Source: Pseudomonas flexibilis
Lineage (GTDB): Bacteria > Pseudomonadota > Gammaproteobacteria > Pseudomonadales > Pseudomonadaceae
Assembly: GCF_000802425.1 (NCBI RefSeq)
Contig: NZ_JRUD01000016.1
Span: forward strand, 110,282-174,281
Direction: 5' to 3'
DNA length: 64,000 nt
Part shown: in pieces, positions 61,204 to 64,000 of the stretch
Layout of the letters: every line of letters begins with the position of its first letter
Position numbering within the stretch: position 1 is the stretch's first letter
Program-made: the position numbers and the translations under genes
Notes under the pieces: generated by a model
What the model was told of the DNA's origin: nothing
What the model saw: the letters and a program-made list of their open reading frames with translations, nothing else
Database searches by the model: none

Positions 61204-61440
61204 TCACCTGAAACGTCGGTACAGGGCAAGGCACAGGGCGGCCAGCGCAAACGCCAGCACAGCCAGCAGGGCGTACACCTCGACGGCCTGCTCCTTGAAC
61301 GTTGCCGCACCGTCGAAATAGATGCCTTGCTCGTTATAAGGCAGTACAGCGCGCGCGTGACTCAGGTACGCCAGGAGGATGCCCAGCAGGCTGAACAACA
61401 GGCTGGCAGCCAGGGCCAGGAGGGAACCTAGACGCTTCAT
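61204..61440 (-). CDS. Small two-helix membrane protein, 78 aa
   Basis: Starts [17 protein letters not shown]. Two hydrophobic helices (about 6-26 and 53-73) around a short loop with PYNEQGIYFDGAATF, and a basic end YRRFR. No family recognised. Sits between the DASS transporter and the ABM gene, all on the minus strand. Confidence 0.65.
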   Translation of the reverse strand: MKRLGSLLALAASLLFSLLGILLAYLSHARAVLPYNEQGIYFDGAATFKEQAVEVYALLAVLAFALAALCLALYRRFR

Positions 61441-61508
61441 GGAGCCTCGACTGCGGAAAATGAACGGAGCATAAAGGCTCCGTTCATGGTTCAGGGTGCC
61501 GCGTGGCT

Positions 61509-62978
61509 CTACATCCAGCCCAGCCACTTCCACCAGGTCAGCGCCATCACCAGCATCAGCAGGTAGCCGACCAGGGTCAGCCACACGCCGGTACGCAGGA
61601 ACTGCCGCGAGGTGAAGGTCTCGGTGCCGATGCAGACCATGTTCTGCGGGGCATTGATCGGCAGCAGGAAGCCGAAGCTCATCACGAAGCCGAGCAACAT
61701 GCTCATGCCCAGCGCGTTGATGTCGCCGCCCAGCTGCTGCAGCAGGGCGATCATGATCGGCAGCATCGCCGAGGTCAGCGCGGTGGCGCTGGCGAAGCCG
61801 ATATGGATGAGGATGAGGAACAGGCCGAGCACGGCGAACACCCAGAACGGCGACATGCCTTCCATGCCCAGGTTGTCCACCAGCCCGCGCGCCAGCCAGG
61901 AACCGGCCTGTGTGCCGAGCAGCGCGGTGCCGAGGCTGATGCCGACACCGAAGACGATCACCGTGCCCCACGGCACCCGGTTCTGCGCCTCCTTCCAGCT
62001 CATCACGCCGAGGCCGGGCATCAGCAGCAGCGCCAGGCCGACCATGGTGACGGAAGCGGTATCGAAGCTGTGCAGCTTGCCTTCGGTGGCCCAGAAGGCC
62101 AGCAGGCCGAGGGTGATGGCCAGCAGCTTGCGTTCGCCGCCGCTCATGGCGCCCAGTTCGCGCAGGGAGTTGCGCACCGCGTCCCTGCCGCCTTCGATCT
62201 TGCCCACGCCCGGCGGCATCAGCTTGACGATGACCACATAAAGCACCACCGACATCAGGATGCTCCACGGCATGCCGGCGATCAGCCAGTCCATCCAGGT
62301 GACGGACTCGCCGAGCAACTTGTGCATGAAGCCGGTGGTGAGCAGGTTCTGCGCAGCCGAGGTCTGGATGCCGACGTTCCAGATGCTGGTGCCCTGCGCC
62401 ACCAGGATCATCAGCGCGCCGGCGAAGGTGGAGCGCTTGTCCACACCGAAGGCGGCGATCACCCCCATCATGATCGGCACCACGCAGGCCACGCGGGCGG
62501 TGGCGCTGGGCACGATGAAGCTGAGGATGATGGTGACCAGGATGGCGCCGATCAGCACCCGGCGCGGGCTGGCGCCGACCTTGGACAGGGTGTAGAGCGC
62601 GATGCGCTTGTCCAGCCCGGTGTGGGTCATGGCCGCGGCGATGAACAGCGCCGCGGCCACCAGCGCAAGCGCCGAGTTGGCGAAGCCGGCCAGGGCCATG
62701 GCCAGGCCGCCCTTGGTGCCGATCAGCACCTCGGGGTTGGCCACCGTCGGCGCACTGCCGAGCAGGAAGGCCATCAGGCCGATGATCATGATGGCGCTGA
62801 CTTCGTAGGACACGGTTTCGGTGATCCAGACGATGACGGCGAAGGCGAGGATGGCCAGCATGTACTGACCGGCCTGGGGCAGGCCGGGGAGCGGCGGCAG
62901 CAACGCGATCAGGCCGCCGGCCGCGATGGCCAGCAGCAGGCCCCAGGGCAGCCGGGCGCGAAGTTCGGTGAGGGTCAT
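61509..62978 (-). CDS. SLC13/DASS-family anion:Na+ symporter
   Basis: 489 residues, 11-12 helices. The DASS substrate-site pairs are recognisable: SFIVPSATARVACVVPIM in the first half and FLLPINAPQNMVCIGTE in the second, where the S/N-x-T/A loops bind carboxylate and Na+. Likely imports C4-dicarboxylate, citrate or a related anion. The start MTLTELRARLPW at 62978 was chosen; the 69-codon open stretch upstream has no membrane-protein character. Next small gene 68 bases downstream. Confidence 0.88.
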   Translation of the reverse strand: MTLTELRARLPWGLLLAIAAGGLIALLPPLPGLPQAGQYMLAILAFAVIVWITETVSYEVSAIMIIGLMAFLLGSAPTVANPEVLIGTKGGLAMALAGFANSALALVAAALFIAAAMTHTGLDKRIALYTLSKVGASPRRVLIGAILVTIILSFIVPSATARVACVVPIMMGVIAAFGVDKRSTFAGALMILVAQGTSIWNVGIQTSAAQNLLTTGFMHKLLGESVTWMDWLIAGMPWSILMSVVLYVVIVKLMPPGVGKIEGGRDAVRNSLRELGAMSGGERKLLAITLGLLAFWATEGKLHSFDTASVTMVGLALLLMPGLGVMSWKEAQNRVPWGTVIVFGVGISLGTALLGTQAGSWLARGLVDNLGMEGMSPFWVFAVLGLFLILIHIGFASATALTSAMLPIMIALLQQLGGDINALGMSMLLGFVMSFGFLLPINAPQNMVCIGTETFTSRQFLRTGVWLTLVGYLLMLVMALTWWKWLGWM

Positions 62979-63205
62979 GGAGGGTCCTTGTAGGAGAGCA
63001 TGCAGGTCGACCTGCGGATACCGGCGGTAACCGGTTCCGGCATGGCGCCGGGGGTGTCCCGGCTTGTTGTTGCGCCATTTTAGTGACCGACCGGTCGGCA
63101 AACCTTGCCGCAGAGCAATGCCCCGCCTCGACGCCTGTTGCCCTGGCTTCGGCAAATCGACACACTCTGCTGCGCTTTTTGCCACCCTTCCGGATGCTGC
63201 CTCGT

Positions 63206-63712
63206 ATGCCGTACCGCGCCACTGCTCTGCTCCTTCTCACCGCCCTGCCCACCCTGGGGTTCGCCCAGGACTGCACCGACCGCGCCGAATGCTGGCCGGA
63301 AGGCAGCGCCATGCATACGGGTGTGCTGCTGGCCGAGGAATTGCGGACACTGGACGAGGAACTGGCCGTGGCTCACAAGGCGTTGATCGAGCAGGTGGGC
63401 GCAGCGCCGGTAACGGACGAGACGCCGCAGCCCGACGGCATGCTGACCCGTGCCCTGCGCGACCAGCAGAAGGCGTGGCTGCGTTATCGCGCGGGGGAGT
63501 GTCAGTTGATCGGTGCGCTGACCGGCGCCGGTGGCAGCTGGCCCAGCGCCTACGCCACCGATTGCGAACTGAGCCTGGGCCAGCAGCGGCTGGAGGATGT
63601 GCAGGCGGCCCGAGAATGCATCAACGCGATCTCCGAGCAGGACCGCATCTTCGAACAGGGCGAATGCCTGCGCGACCTGGCGCCGATGGCGCGGGATCTG
63701 CCGATTCCGTGA
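63206..63712 (+). CDS. LprI-family (DUF1311) periplasmic protein
   Basis: 168 residues. Signal peptide MPYRATALLLLTALPTLGFA before QDCTD. The DUF1311 domain has the typical cysteines and LRDQQKAWLRYRAGECQL, with QLRLEDV-like C-terminal repeats. Some members inhibit lysozyme (LprI of Mycobacterium); others are of unknown function. An alternative start 4 codons upstream at 63194. Divergent from the DASS gene. Confidence 0.8.
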   Translation: MPYRATALLLLTALPTLGFAQDCTDRAECWPEGSAMHTGVLLAEELRTLDEELAVAHKALIEQVGAAPVTDETPQPDGMLTRALRDQQKAWLRYRAGECQLIGALTGAGGSWPSAYATDCELSLGQQRLEDVQAARECINAISEQDRIFEQGECLRDLAPMARDLPIP

Positions 63713-63738
63713 AGCGGTCTCGGACCCCGAACCGTGGG

Positions 63739-63787
63739 AGCGAATTCATTCGCGAGCTTCTGGGTCGAGCTCGCGAATGAATTCGCT
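63739..63787. repeat. REP-like perfect palindrome
   Basis: Two 20-base arms (AGCGAATTCATTCGCGAGCT and its exact complement) around a 9-nt loop, 26 bases past the LprI-like stop. This GTGGGAGCGAATTCATTCGCGA repeat is widespread between Pseudomonas genes. It can also act as a terminator-like structure. Confidence 0.85.
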
Positions 63788-64000
63788 TGTATGTTTGTGC
63801 CTGTCGGGGATGAGGGACCAAGTTCGCATCTGACGCAAGTACAGACCGTGGGAGAGATCGTCCCGCCCCCACTCACCAAGGGCCGATAAGGAATCCATCA
63901 GGCTTGAGCCCCAACTCAAGACCGACGATATGCGCAAGCCAGCACCCGGGTGAGGCCCCGACAGACATCGTCAACCTAGTCGAGAGGGCCGCCCTATGGC
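63788..64000. other. End of window, no gene supported
   Basis: 213 bases with only short frames. A partial GTGGGAG motif recurs at 63849. The last bases include an ATG at 63996 that might start a gene beyond the window. Confidence 0.4.

Noticed and set aside
63746..63937. 63-codon minus-strand ORF at the window end
   Set aside because: It runs through the REP palindrome and has no ribosome site or homology signal.

Overview
The window is high-GC chromosomal DNA from a gammaproteobacterium, almost certainly a Pseudomonas of the P. aeruginosa lineage. The reasons are the protein sequences (GltA, AcnA, PhhB, Aer-type chemoreceptor, Pta/AckA, FumC), the two back-to-back ccoNOQP operons followed by ccoGHIS, and neighbour sets (gltA with a START-domain gene; acnA with aer and cco; fumC, bolA, a DsbA-like gene and an ABC exporter) that match what I recall of that group. 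No rRNA, tRNA or CRISPR array was seen.

Layout. 0-11.8 kb: housekeeping genes (the end of gltA, START protein, cysteine-cluster protein, DEDD exonuclease, ppnP, pdxB, a MATE pump, tusA, acnA, an Aer-like energy/oxygen chemoreceptor, an alpha/beta hydrolase). 11.8-24.0 kb: the respiratory core, with two complete cbb3 oxidase operons in tandem (the first behind a near-consensus ANR/FNR box) and then the assembly and copper-delivery genes ccoG-ccoH-ccoI-ccoS plus a TauE/SafE-like membrane protein. 24.0-27.8 kb: a phospholipase-D-type lipoprotein coupled to chrA on the minus strand, and a divergent copper module (CopZ-like chaperone plus DUF411 lipoprotein) behind a CueR-like operator. 27.8-41.2 kb: radical SAM protein, serine hydrolase, phhB, ferric-reductase-like flavoprotein, a YdjM-type membrane hydrolase, an HBM-type chemoreceptor, an aromatic amino acid permease, a TorF porin with a sigma-54-like promoter, and a two-gene O-acetylation module. 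41.3-49.5 kb: ackA-pta, ABC exporter, DsbA-like protein, bolA and fumC. 49.5-54.7 kb: repeats, an EamA transporter, a chemoreceptor, a GNAT enzyme, a racemase and truC.

54.8-57.9 kb is the accessory segment. A complete 1,196-bp IS5-family insertion sequence with a 4-bp target duplication lies beside a short, AT-richer run of minus-strand genes (two-helix K+ channel, GFA-family protein, GNAT acetyltransferase). These are separated by integron attC recombination sites: one 59 bp and aadA-like, one 95 bp and Vibrio-VCR-like, and one shorter candidate. No integrase gene is in the window, so this looks like an orphan cassette cluster, truncated on one side and next to an IS on the other. It is the most interesting feature here.

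57.9-64 kb: an SRPBCC protein, a TPR gene broken by one in-frame amber codon, small secreted or membrane proteins, an ABM-domain protein, a DASS-family anion transporter, an LprI-like protein and a terminal palindromic repeat.

The genes fit a metabolically versatile, microaerobically competent bacterium: TCA enzymes (gltA, acnA, fumC), high-affinity oxidases with copper supply, acetate overflow (ackA-pta) and three chemoreceptors.
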